A stretch of 35,079 nucleotides of DNA from Terriglobia bacterium (GTDB lineage Bacteria > Acidobacteriota > Terriglobia > Bryobacterales > Bryobacteraceae). A program made the position numbers and the translations under genes. Under the pieces are notes generated by a model that was not told where the DNA came from, did not search any database, and worked only from the letters and a program-made list of their open reading frames with translations. Shown here piece by piece: positions 1 through 7,246 of the stretch. Location of the stretch: NCBI GenBank assembly GCA_020073445.1, contig JAIQFE010000043.1, forward strand, positions 1 to 35,079. The letters run 5' to 3'. Each line of letters opens with the position of its first letter. Position 1 is the stretch's first letter.

Positions 1-101
1 ATCTTCGGGCCGGCGCAACGGTAACCCTTTGATCGAAAAGGTCGTCGATCATTGTGCACGTAGCGGGCGACGGGTGGCCCTCTAGTAACATAAACGAGGC
101 T

Positions 102-121
102 GTCCGCGATATGTCGCGGAC
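102..121 (+). promoter_or_regulatory. Perfect stem-loop in the leader of the first gene
   Basis: GTCCGCGA, loop TATG, TCGCGGAC: an 8-bp perfect stem with a 4-nt loop. It ends seven bases before the Shine-Dalgarno sequence AAGGAG (129-134) of the gene that starts at 142. There is no U-tract, so it is not a typical terminator. It could be an operator or an mRNA structure affecting translation. The rest of 1-141 holds no recognisable gene. Confidence 0.45.
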
Positions 122-141
122 CGGGTTCAAGGAGTATCGAA

Positions 142-927
142 ATGCGTAAGCAATGGGTGGGCGCGTGTACGGCCGGGGTGTTGGGTTTGATGCTGGCGTG
201 GACGCTTCCGGCGCAGGGCCCCGGGCCGGGTCCGGGGCAAGGCAAGGGGAAAGGGAAGGGGCGGGCGCCGATCGTCGAAGAGCCTACGATTTGGCTAAAA
301 GACGGCGTGCCGGATTTGCGTGGCGTCTGGAACAGCGGCTGGATTGTGGATATGGCCGACGGGCGCTATGCGGAGAAGACCGTGGAGGTTCCGTTTACGG
401 ATTGGGGCCGCAAGCTATGGGAGGAGCGCACGGGGAACCTGCAGAAGAACGATCCCAACATGCAGTGCAAGCCCAGCGGGCTGCCGCGCGCACAGGGCGT
501 CCCGTATCCGATGCAGATAGTGCAGACCGACAATCAGGTAATCTTCCTGTACGAAGGCGGATTGCACACGTTCCGCATCGTGCCGATGGATGGGCGCAAA
601 CACAATCCGGATGCCTGGACGTGGATGGGCGATTCGGTGGGCCACTATGAAGGTCCGGAACTGGTGATCGACGTGACGGGATTCAATGACGAACAGTCCT
701 GGCTCGATTCGGCGGGACATCCGCACAGCGATCAACTGCACCTGTTAGAGCGGTATCGGCGGCTGAACGCGAACACCATGCGCTACACCGTGACGATTGA
801 GGATCCGAAGGCGTATACGCGCCCATGGAGCACCTCGTACATTTATCGCGTGAATCCGGGCACGGAGATCATGGAGTATTGGTGCACGGAGAACGAAAAA
901 GACGCGAAGCATATGGTCGGCAAATAA
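142..927 (+). CDS. Secreted conserved protein of unknown function paired with a PQQ dehydrogenase
   Basis: 261 aa. The ATG has the Shine-Dalgarno sequence AAGGAG eight bases upstream. Residues 1-25 form a Sec signal peptide (basic start, hydrophobic core, LPAQG cleavage region). A Gly/Pro/Lys low-complexity linker follows at about 26-41. The mature part contains the phrase PDLRGVW at about 57-63 and several Trp-rich, beta-looking segments (WTWMGDSVGHYEG, YWCTENEKDAKHM). Proteins with this PDLRGVW start are, from memory, abundant in Acidobacteriota and often sit beside PQQ-type dehydrogenases; no biochemical function is known to me. It lies 49 bp upstream of the PQQ propeller gene in the same direction, so co-transcription and a shared periplasmic role are plausible but inferred. 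No catalytic motif was recognised. Confidence 0.8.
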   Translation: MRKQWVGACTAGVLGLMLAWTLPAQGPGPGPGQGKGKGKGRAPIVEEPTIWLKDGVPDLRGVWNSGWIVDMADGRYAEKTVEVPFTDWGRKLWEERTGNLQKNDPNMQCKPSGLPRAQGVPYPMQIVQTDNQVIFLYEGGLHTFRIVPMDGRKHNPDAWTWMGDSVGHYEGPELVIDVTGFNDEQSWLDSAGHPHSDQLHLLERYRRLNANTMRYTVTIEDPKAYTRPWSTSYIYRVNPGTEIMEYWCTENEKDAKHMVGK

Positions 928-976
928 AGTCCTGCACGGCCAGTAACTGGCAGGGGCCTAGGTCGTATTTCATATA

Positions 977-2950
977 ATGGCGGGACTAGCCATGAAACAA
1001 CTAATGAGACGAACTGCGGTCGCAGGGGTGTTGCTGCTGGGATGCGGGGTGGTGACATACACAGCAGCGCAATCCGGCAGCGCCGCATTGCCCGCCGGTG
1101 CGGAGTGGCGTAGCTACGCGGCGGATTCGTTCAGCACGAAGTATTCGCCGCTCGATCAGATCAACGCGGACAACGTGAGCAAGTTGCGCGTGGCGTGGCG
1201 CTGGAAGTCGAACAACTTCGGGCCCCGCAATGAGGGCAACATGGAGACGACTCCGTTGATGATCGGCGGCCGCCTGTACTTCACAGCGGGGCAACGGCGC
1301 GCGGTGATCGCCGCGGATGCGGAGACGGGCGAAACGTTGTGGATGTATCGGCTGGAAGAGGGCGAGCGCGCGAGTTTGTTCCCGCGGCCGTACAATCGCG
1401 GGGTCACTTACTGGAAGGATTCAAACGGCGAGGAGCGCATTTTCGCGGTGACCGCGGGCTACAACCTGGTGGCTCTCGATGCGAAGACCGGCGTGCCAGT
1501 GCCGTCATTCGGCGCGAAAGGAATCGTCGATCTGTACGACGGGCTGGAACGCGTAAAACCGGGCGAGATTGGCGCAACATCGCCGCCGATCATCCTCAAG
1601 GACGTGATCATCGTCGGCGCGGCGCTCAAGAACGGCACCTCGCCGGCGTCGAAGACGAATGTTCCGGCCGATATTCGCGGCTTCGATGTCCGGACAGGCA
1701 AGCGGCTGTGGACGTTCCATACGATTCCGCGTGCGGGCGAGTTCGGCAATGAGACCTGGAAGGACGGGTCCTGGGCGTACACGGGCAACACAGGTGTTTG
1801 GGCGCCGATGAGTGCCGATGAGGAACTCGGCTACGTGTATCTGCCCGTGGAATCCCCAACGGGCGACTTTTATGGTGGCGAGCGGCCGGGCGACGGGTTG
1901 TTCGGCGAGAGCCTGGTATGCCTGGATGCCAAAACCGGCAAGCGGGTATGGCACTTCCAGTTCATTCATCACGGGCTGTGGGATTGGGATCTTCCTGCCG
2001 CGCCGAATCTGCTGGACATCACCGTCGGTGGCAGGAAGATCAAGGCCGTCGCACAGGTAACCAAGCAGGGCTTCGTCTACACGTTCGATCGCGTGACGGG
2101 CCAGCCGGTGTGGCCGATTGAGGAGCGGCCGGTCCCGCAGTCGGATATTCCGGGCGAGAAGACGTCGGCGACGCAGCCGTTCCCGTCGAAGCCTCCGGCC
2201 TTCGAGATGCAGGGGACGTCGCTAGATATCTTGAATGACCTGACACCGGCGTTGAAAGCCGAGTCGGAGAAGATCGCATCGCGCTACCGGCTGGGTCCGC
2301 TGTTCACGCCGCCGATGGTACAGGACACGGGCGGGAAGACGGGCGTGCTGATGTTGCCTTCGGTGAACGGCGGCGCCGATTGGGAGGGCGCGGCAGTGGA
2401 TCCGGAGACAGGCGTGCTGTACGTGGGTTCGGTGACGGACCCGTGGGTGTTGGCGATGCAGCCCGCCGGCAACCGGTCGGACATGCGGTATATCGGCGGG
2501 CGCGCGGGTGGGCGTCCGGAGCTTCCGCTGGGTTTGCCGCTGGTACGTCCACCATGGGGACGGATCACGGCGATCGACATGAACAAGGGCGAGTTCCTGT
2601 GGCAGAAGGCCAACGGTCCCGCGCCGGATGTGTATCGCAATAACCCGGCGGTGAAGGGGATCGATTTGAGCGAAGCGGGGAATCCAGCGCCGGCGATGCT
2701 GTTGGTGACCAGGACGCTGCTGTTCGCTGGCGAAGGTTCGGGCTTGTTGAACGGCGCTCCGAATGGCGGTGGTCCGGCGTTCCGGGCGATCGACAAGAAG
2801 ACCGGCAAGATACTGCACGAACTGAAGCTGAACGGCGTCACGTCGGGCACGCCGATGACGTACCTGTGGAAGGGTAAGCAGTACATCGTGATCGCGACGA
2901 CGAATCGCACCGAGGGTGCGGAGCTGGTGGCGCTCACGCTGGGTAATTAA
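977..2950 (+). CDS. PQQ-dependent dehydrogenase (beta-propeller quinoprotein), secreted
   Basis: 657 aa from the ATG at 977. A second in-frame ATG at 992 (MKQLMRRT) may be the true start, because it opens directly into a signal peptide. The hydrophobic segment ends LLLGC, which is only a poor lipobox, so the protein is probably soluble in the periplasm. Repeated propeller blades are visible as AxDAxTGxxxW-type units: AADAETGETLWMYRL, ALDAKTGVPVPSFG, FDVRTGKRLWTFHT, CLDAKTGKRVWHFQF, TFDRVTGQPVW and AIDKKTGKILHEL. HHGLWDWDLPAAPNL resembles the membrane glucose dehydrogenase/quinate dehydrogenase-like clade. By family it would oxidise an alcohol or sugar using PQQ; the substrate cannot be read from sequence. 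There is no cytochrome c CxxCH domain, so electrons must leave through another protein. No PQQ biosynthesis genes are in the window. Confidence 0.88.
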   Translation: MAGLAMKQLMRRTAVAGVLLLGCGVVTYTAAQSGSAALPAGAEWRSYAADSFSTKYSPLDQINADNVSKLRVAWRWKSNNFGPRNEGNMETTPLMIGGRLYFTAGQRRAVIAADAETGETLWMYRLEEGERASLFPRPYNRGVTYWKDSNGEERIFAVTAGYNLVALDAKTGVPVPSFGAKGIVDLYDGLERVKPGEIGATSPPIILKDVIIVGAALKNGTSPASKTNVPADIRGFDVRTGKRLWTFHTIPRAGEFGNETWKDGSWAYTGNTGVWAPMSADEELGYVYLPVESPTGDFYGGERPGDGLFGESLVCLDAKTGKRVWHFQFIHHGLWDWDLPAAPNLLDITVGGRKIKAVAQVTKQGFVYTFDRVTGQPVWPIEERPVPQSDIPGEKTSATQPFPSKPPAFEMQGTSLDILNDLTPALKAESEKIASRYRLGPLFTPPMVQDTGGKTGVLMLPSVNGGADWEGAAVDPETGVLYVGSVTDPWVLAMQPAGNRSDMRYIGGRAGGRPELPLGLPLVRPPWGRITAIDMNKGEFLWQKANGPAPDVYRNNPAVKGIDLSEAGNPAPAMLLVTRTLLFAGEGSGLLNGAPNGGGPAFRAIDKKTGKILHELKLNGVTSGTPMTYLWKGKQYIVIATTNRTEGAELVALTLGN

Positions 2951-2998
2951 CGCCGGCGCGAAAGTGGAATTTGGGAATTGCCTGGCTGCGAGATTCAC

Positions 2999-3952
2999 TC
3001 AAGAGTGCAAGAAAGCCATGAGCTCGGCTAGCGTTTGTTCAGGTAGCTCCTCAGCCAAGTGATGTCCCGCCGGCATGGCTTTCCCGCGAATGTCGGACCC
3101 CTGTTCGCGCCAGACTTTCCTGACGTCGTAAAGGCGCGCGATTGTGCTGCGCTCGCCCCACAGCACCAATAGCGGAGATTTGAGCCGGCGTCCGCGGGTC
3201 TCCTTGCCGTGAACCAGATCGATGGTAGCGCCAGCACGATAATCTTCGCAGGCAGCATGAATCGTCAGGGGATCGCGGAAACAGCGAAGATACTCGGCCA
3301 TGGCTTCTGGTGCAATGTATGACGCAGGCAGAAAACGCCGCAGAAAGGCTTCCGGGTTTCCCGCGATGAGTTGTTCGGGAAAAGGCGAGGGTTGAATCAG
3401 AAAGAACCAGTGAAAGTACGCCGTAGCGAACTCGCGAGTCACGCTCGAATAATGGTCCGGGACGATATCGAGCACAGCGACTTGGGTTGCCACCTCGGGA
3501 TGTTCCACCGCAAGACGCCACGCAACGCGTCCACCCCGGTCGTGACCGACCACCGCAAACCGATCGAATCCCATTGTTCGCATCATTTCGATCTGATCGA
3601 GAACCATAGCGCGCTTAGAGTAATTGGTGTGGTTCTCGCCATCCGGCGGCTTGCTGCTGTCACCGTATCCTCGGAGGTCGGGCGCGACCACTGTAAATCT
3701 CTTCGCGAGGCGAGGTGCGATTTTGTGCCACGAGACATGCGATTCCGGGAATCCGTGCAGGAGCAGAAGCGGCGGACCGCTCCCTGCTGTGACGAGGTTG
3801 ATCTCCGCACCGGAAGTAGCGACTCTTCGCGTTTGAAATCCGGGGAATAGACCTGACGGATCCCCACCGGATCTGTCGGGTAGACTCATCATGGCGGTAC
3901 CGACAGTCGCACTCTTCAGAAACTGTCTACGATGGGGATTCATGCTGGCCAT
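2999..3952 (-). CDS. Alpha/beta hydrolase of the fluoroacetate/haloacetate dehalogenase type with Tat signal
   Basis: 317 aa from the ATG at 3952; ATG 3943 is an alternative. The frame stays open to 4324, but the translation before this start has no family resemblance. Residues 8-15 (HRRQFLKS) are a twin-arginine signal, so export is predicted. The alpha/beta hydrolase fold shows HGFPESH (oxyanion region), DLRGYGDSSKP and GHDRGGR. In numbering from 3952, the fluoroacetate dehalogenase residues are all present: nucleophile D138 with R139 and R142 (carboxylate clamp), acid D162 in VLDIVPD, the H181-W182 pair and Y238 (fluoride pocket) and H297 in GHHLAEE. The lid segment FFLIQPSPFPEQL is also typical. 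The reaction would be hydrolytic dehalogenation of a haloacetate; an epoxide hydrolase is the alternative. It converges with the PQQ gene, ending 48 bp from it. Confidence 0.85.
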   Translation of the reverse strand: MASMNPHRRQFLKSATVGTAMMSLPDRSGGDPSGLFPGFQTRRVATSGAEINLVTAGSGPPLLLLHGFPESHVSWHKIAPRLAKRFTVVAPDLRGYGDSSKPPDGENHTNYSKRAMVLDQIEMMRTMGFDRFAVVGHDRGGRVAWRLAVEHPEVATQVAVLDIVPDHYSSVTREFATAYFHWFFLIQPSPFPEQLIAGNPEAFLRRFLPASYIAPEAMAEYLRCFRDPLTIHAACEDYRAGATIDLVHGKETRGRRLKSPLLVLWGERSTIARLYDVRKVWREQGSDIRGKAMPAGHHLAEELPEQTLAELMAFLHS

Positions 3953-4424
3953 TGTACTTCTACAGATGTGGCCGCTATCTCCGTGGCCGAAGCTCACATC
4001 TGCCGCTTCGAATGCCCACCGTGGATTCGAACCTGAGAGCAAATAACTTAGCAGTTCTGCTGAATGCAAGCGTCCTGTTTTCAACGCAGAGTCGAATGGC
4101 TCCCAGAGAGACCAGACGAACCCTTCTCCGGAGAGCACTAGCCCAAAGATCGCGTCTAATAACGCTAAAATCACGCGGCCGACGCTCCCGTCGAGTTGGG
4201 CAGATTTGAGCGGAATTATTGCCGATCTTGGTGCTGGCTGCGCGTAGGCCCTGCACCAGCCGTTCGCTTCAGCACAAATGAGCTTACTTGAGCTCGGTGA
4301 CCCTTTCCAAAGACTCGTGACCAATGCCGAGGTCTGACCCGTCTCGGTGTTTTCGTCGTAAGCGTTGCGTGCGGCCGTATCATGGAAGCCACACGACTCC
4401 TCGTCGCGGCGGCCTATTCCCGGC

Positions 4425-4640
4425 GTTCCGGGATGGGTAGCTCTCCGTCGTCGGGCAGCTGCGTTCCAAACGAGTGGCCCGGCATGGAAGTGCAGATGGC
4501 TGGAACATGGCTGGAACTAGGAGTGCCAGGAAAGATAGTGTTCCAACCGAGATGTTCCTCTCGGGCAGTTCGATGTTCCGAAATGGTCACCAACCGAACT
4601 CGTAATAGGCCGTGATTAAATCTTTACTCGAGATCGGAAC
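4425..4640. promoter_or_regulatory. Cluster of GTTCC/GGAAC half-sites, candidate activator-binding region
   Basis: The word GTTCC or its complement GGAAC occurs eight times: at 4425, 4463, 4502, 4513, 4540, 4554, 4575 and 4636. Two copies sit in a perfect 11-bp tandem duplication, ATGGCTGGAAC at 4496-4506 and 4507-4517. GTTCCAAACGAG (4463-4474) recurs as GTTCCAACCGAG (4540-4551). For random sequence of this length less than one occurrence is expected. The same half-sites form the palindrome upstream of gvpA. A binding site for the locus's NtrC-type activator is an inference. Confidence 0.45.
4512..4526 (+). promoter_or_regulatory. Possible sigma-54 promoter for the first half of the locus
   Basis: TGGAAC-N5-GTGC has the invariant GG and GC at the -24/-12 spacing (GG at 4513-4514, GC at 4525-4526) and matches TGG-AC-N5-TGC of the consensus. 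It overlaps one of the GGAAC words, so the match may be coincidental. It would give a leader of nearly 190 nt before the first start codon at 4726. Confidence 0.3.
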
Positions 4641-4725
4641 CCGACGATAATGGGGGCCTATTCAAGAAGTGTAGATAGAAAGTGACAGATTGGAGCCGCA
4701 GGTTTCGTCTCCCAGAAGGACCTTG

Positions 4726-5310
4726 ATGTATATCCCCATCATCCACACACAGGCGGACATGGGCGACCTGGGCGCGTCGCTGCAGCGGATCAAGACGAAT
4801 CATTTCGGGCGGCGGCGGTTCGTACAGAGTGCCGAACTGGTCGATAGGATGTGGCAGGAGATCGAGCAGACGGTGGAACGCTTACCCATCGTAGGGGGCG
4901 AAACCCGCGTCTATCAGGATGGATTGCCGGTCTGCGCGCATGAGGCGCGTATCATTTCGGAACTGGCCGAGGCAGGCAGCCGGAACTACAAGCTCTTGCT
5001 CCGCTTGGAGAGCCGGGGCGCAATGCTGATGGGAACCGAGAATCCAGACCTTCTGGTTGAGGAATATCAACTGGCCGTCACCGGTCTCAATTCCGGCGGT
5101 GCGGGTGGCGCGAGACAACGCGAACTGCGCGGTGCGGCGCTGCTCGAGGAACGCGACCGGTATATCGCAGCCCGTATCAACAGCACGTTACAACCCGGAG
5201 AGACAGGGGTATTGTTTCTGGGCATGCTGCACTCGGTGCAGCCGTACCTGGACCGGGATATCAACATCGTGTACCCAATTAAGGACATCCAGAAAGTGAA
5301 AGCAATGTGA
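4726..5310 (+). CDS. Conserved protein of unknown function, possible TraB/PrgY-like fold
   Basis: 194 aa. The ATG at 4726 is preferred over an upstream TTG because AGAAGGA (4714-4720) lies five bases before it. The protein is soluble with no signal peptide. Its opening MYIPIIHTQADMG suggests a buried beta strand. The C-terminal part, about residues 140-185, reads EERDRYIAARI...GVLFLGMLHSVQPYL. This resembles the 'RD..IA..I ... G..H' arrangement of TraB/PrgY-type proteins; the resemblance is my reading and unverified. The stop overlaps the start of the next gene by 4 nt (GTGA), so it is translationally coupled to the NtrC-type regulator. That coupling suggests a role in sensing or modulating the regulator. 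It is not a known Gvp family. Confidence 0.7.
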   Translation: MYIPIIHTQADMGDLGASLQRIKTNHFGRRRFVQSAELVDRMWQEIEQTVERLPIVGGETRVYQDGLPVCAHEARIISELAEAGSRNYKLLLRLESRGAMLMGTENPDLLVEEYQLAVTGLNSGGAGGARQRELRGAALLEERDRYIAARINSTLQPGETGVLFLGMLHSVQPYLDRDINIVYPIKDIQKVKAM

Positions 5311-6770
5311 ACGGTGGCAAGGTTCTGATCGTCGATGACGACGCCGGGATTGTCGGGGCTCTCGCCGAGCTCATGCGCCGCCAGGGGCTTACGCCGGTGG
5401 TCGCCAGCGACGGAGATGCGGCGCTCGAGTGTATCCGGCGGGAACATCCGGATGTTCTGCTGGTGGACTTCCAAATGCCTGGGAAAAACGGATTGGAAGT
5501 GATGCAGAAGGCCAAGGCACTGGACGAAGATCTGCCGGTAGTATTGCTCACCGGATTCGCGGAAGTGCGCGGGGCGGTGGAGGCGATCCGGGCGGGTGCA
5601 CACGACTACCTGCCGAAACCGTTCGAGCACCATGAGGTCATGCGAGTCGTGCTGCGGGCGTTGACCGAGCGAGACCTGAAACGGCAGTTGCGAACGCTAT
5701 CGAGCCAGATTGGCCAGCAGGGGCCGTTGCGGGAGATTCTAGGCCCGAGCGAGGCGGCGACCAAGCTCATCAGCGATGTGCAGCGGGTGGCCAAATCCAA
5801 CTTCAGCGTGATCATTTTAGGAGAAACCGGCTCAGGCAAGGAGGTTGTGGCTCGAGCGATCCATCAAACCAGCCTGCGTTCGCGCCAACCGTTCATCCCG
5901 GTGGATTGCGGAGCGATTCCCGAGCCCCTGCTTGAGAGCGAATTGTTCGGGCACGAACGCGGGGCGTTCACGGGCGCAAATCAACAGAAGCCGGGCAGGT
6001 TTGAAACCGCCAGCGGGGGGACGCTCTTTCTGGACGAAGTCAGCAATCTGCCGCTGCCTTCGCAAGCCAAAATGTTGCGCGTTTTGCAGGACAAGGTGTT
6101 GTATCACGTAGGCGGCACTAAGCCGATCCGCGTGGATGCGCGAGTGGTGGCGGCCAGCAACGACGATCTGCAGAGGCTGGTGGACAAGGGTTCGTTCCGG
6201 CGCGATCTGTATTTCCGGTTGAACGAATTTGTAATCCATATTCCGCCGTTGCGCCAGCGCCGGGAAGATATCCCCTACCTGGCCAAGCGCTTCATGGATA
6301 TCACCAACGTCGAGCTGTCCAAGCAGGTGAAAGGGATCGCGCGATGCGCCCTGGAAGCGATGCTGGCTTACGACTGGCCCGGCAATGTGCGGCAGCTCCG
6401 CTCGGTGATTCGGAGAGGCGTTCTAATGGCTGAGGACAGCGTGACCGCGGAGCATCTGGCGCTTCATCAGCCGGCGGCCGACCCACTCGTGACGAACGAG
6501 CAAGGTGAGGATCCCGGCGCGCTTCGGGAGATCGTGAGGCGGCACACGGAGACGATCGAACGCAGGGTCATCGCGCAGACTCTGTGCCGGATGGGCGGCA
6601 ACAAGACTAAGACGGCGCGCCTGCTGCAGGTTGATTTTAAGACCCTACATTCGAAGCTCAAAGAATACGGAATCGAAAGTAACGGAGAGATATCATGCCC
6701 AAGAAAAGCAACAGAACCAGAGACAAAGCTCCGGCCGGCGGGTTCGGACTCGGCCTGGGAGGCATCCTGA
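5307..6770 (+). CDS. NtrC-family sigma-54-dependent response regulator
   Basis: 487 aa, GTG start coupled to the previous gene. Three modules are clear. The receiver domain spans 1-120, with acidic D10-D12, phospho-acceptor D54 in LLVDFQMPGKNG, T82 and K104 in LPKPFE. The AAA+ sigma-54 interaction domain spans about 143-375: Walker A GETGSGKE 172-179, GAFTGA 219-224, Walker B GGTLFLDE 237-244, and WPGNVRQLRS near 358. The Fis-type HTH spans about 415-456, with GGNKTKTARLL. It should activate sigma-54 promoters when phosphorylated, probably by the kinase at 10826. Gas-vesicle loci of Serratia use a comparable regulator (GvrA). Oddity: about 30 residues continue past the HTH and overlap the next gene by 76 nt, as if the original stop were lost. 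Confidence 0.92.
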   Translation: MNGGKVLIVDDDAGIVGALAELMRRQGLTPVVASDGDAALECIRREHPDVLLVDFQMPGKNGLEVMQKAKALDEDLPVVLLTGFAEVRGAVEAIRAGAHDYLPKPFEHHEVMRVVLRALTERDLKRQLRTLSSQIGQQGPLREILGPSEAATKLISDVQRVAKSNFSVIILGETGSGKEVVARAIHQTSLRSRQPFIPVDCGAIPEPLLESELFGHERGAFTGANQQKPGRFETASGGTLFLDEVSNLPLPSQAKMLRVLQDKVLYHVGGTKPIRVDARVVAASNDDLQRLVDKGSFRRDLYFRLNEFVIHIPPLRQRREDIPYLAKRFMDITNVELSKQVKGIARCALEAMLAYDWPGNVRQLRSVIRRGVLMAEDSVTAEHLALHQPAADPLVTNEQGEDPGALREIVRRHTETIERRVIAQTLCRMGGNKTKTARLLQVDFKTLHSKLKEYGIESNGEISCPRKATEPETKLRPAGSDSAWEAS

Positions 6771-7228
6771 AGGGCCTGACCGACCTGGTCGAGAAGCTGG
6801 ACGACCTGTCGGAATCGGGCGGGAATCTCTCCAACACCGGAGAGATCCGAGGCGACAGCCAGCAGGTGAAAGGGATGTACGGGTTCACGGTGAAGATGGG
6901 CCTGGGAGACGACCAGCCGCGCGTCGAGCCTTTTGGCAATCTTCGCCAGGACAGCAAATCGGGCCACACCGTGGTGCAGGAGGTGCGCGAGCCGGTGGTG
7001 GACGTGTTTGAAGAAGAAAAGCACGTGCTGGTGGTGGCGGAGATGCCCGGCATCGGCGTTAAGGACGTGAGGGTCGAAGTCGAAGGTGATCTTTTGACTA
7101 TCTCGGCCGAGCACGGCGATAAGAAATACCGCAAGGAAGTCCTCCTGCCCGAAAGTGTTCCGCAGGAAAAGATTCAGGTCACTTGCAACAACGGCGTGGT
7201 GGAGATTCGATGCCCGAGATCGCATTGA
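6695..7228 (+). CDS. gvpH: Hsp20/alpha-crystallin protein, GvpH-like
   Basis: 177 aa. The ATG has GGAGAGAT just upstream and lies inside the 3' end of the regulator gene. The Gly/Leu-rich N-terminus (GGFGLGLGGILKGL) is followed by a linker containing YGFTVKMGLGDDQPRVEPFGN. The alpha-crystallin domain covers about 98-175: VDVFEEEKHVLVVAEMPGI, then DLLTISAEHGDKKY, ending NNGVVEIRCPR. The canonical IxI tail is missing because the protein stops right after the domain. Hsp20-like GvpH proteins accompany gas-vesicle operons and are thought to hold vesicle proteins soluble. Position between the regulator and the AAA+ ATPase supports a chaperone role here. Generic small heat-shock protein is the alternative. 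Confidence 0.85.
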   Translation: MPKKSNRTRDKAPAGGFGLGLGGILKGLTDLVEKLDDLSESGGNLSNTGEIRGDSQQVKGMYGFTVKMGLGDDQPRVEPFGNLRQDSKSGHTVVQEVREPVVDVFEEEKHVLVVAEMPGIGVKDVRVEVEGDLLTISAEHGDKKYRKEVLLPESVPQEKIQVTCNNGVVEIRCPRSH

Positions 7229-7246
7229 CGTGGGCAGCTGCCTGTC

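Larger units (their letters stand above)
3953..4725. other. Gene-free divergent region upstream of the gas-vesicle locus
   Basis: No convincing gene was found here. Short open frames lack family resemblance and usable ribosome binding sites. It separates the minus-strand hydrolase from the plus-strand gas-vesicle locus and should contain promoters for both. Its distinctive content is a run of GTTCC/GGAAC words at 4425-4640, listed separately. Confidence 0.6.

Noticed and set aside
939-951. GCCAGTAACTGGC palindrome between the first two genes as a terminator
   Set aside because: The stem is short with a one-base loop and no U-tract, and the genes appear co-directional and coupled.
3953-4324. 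N-terminal extension of the hydrolase frame
   Set aside because: The upstream in-frame sequence has no family similarity, and it would bury the Tat signal in the middle of the protein.
4382-4615. 77-codon plus-strand open frame upstream of the gas-vesicle locus
   Set aside because: No ribosome binding site or family resemblance, and it coincides with the repeated GTTCC/GGAAC region, which reads better as regulatory DNA.
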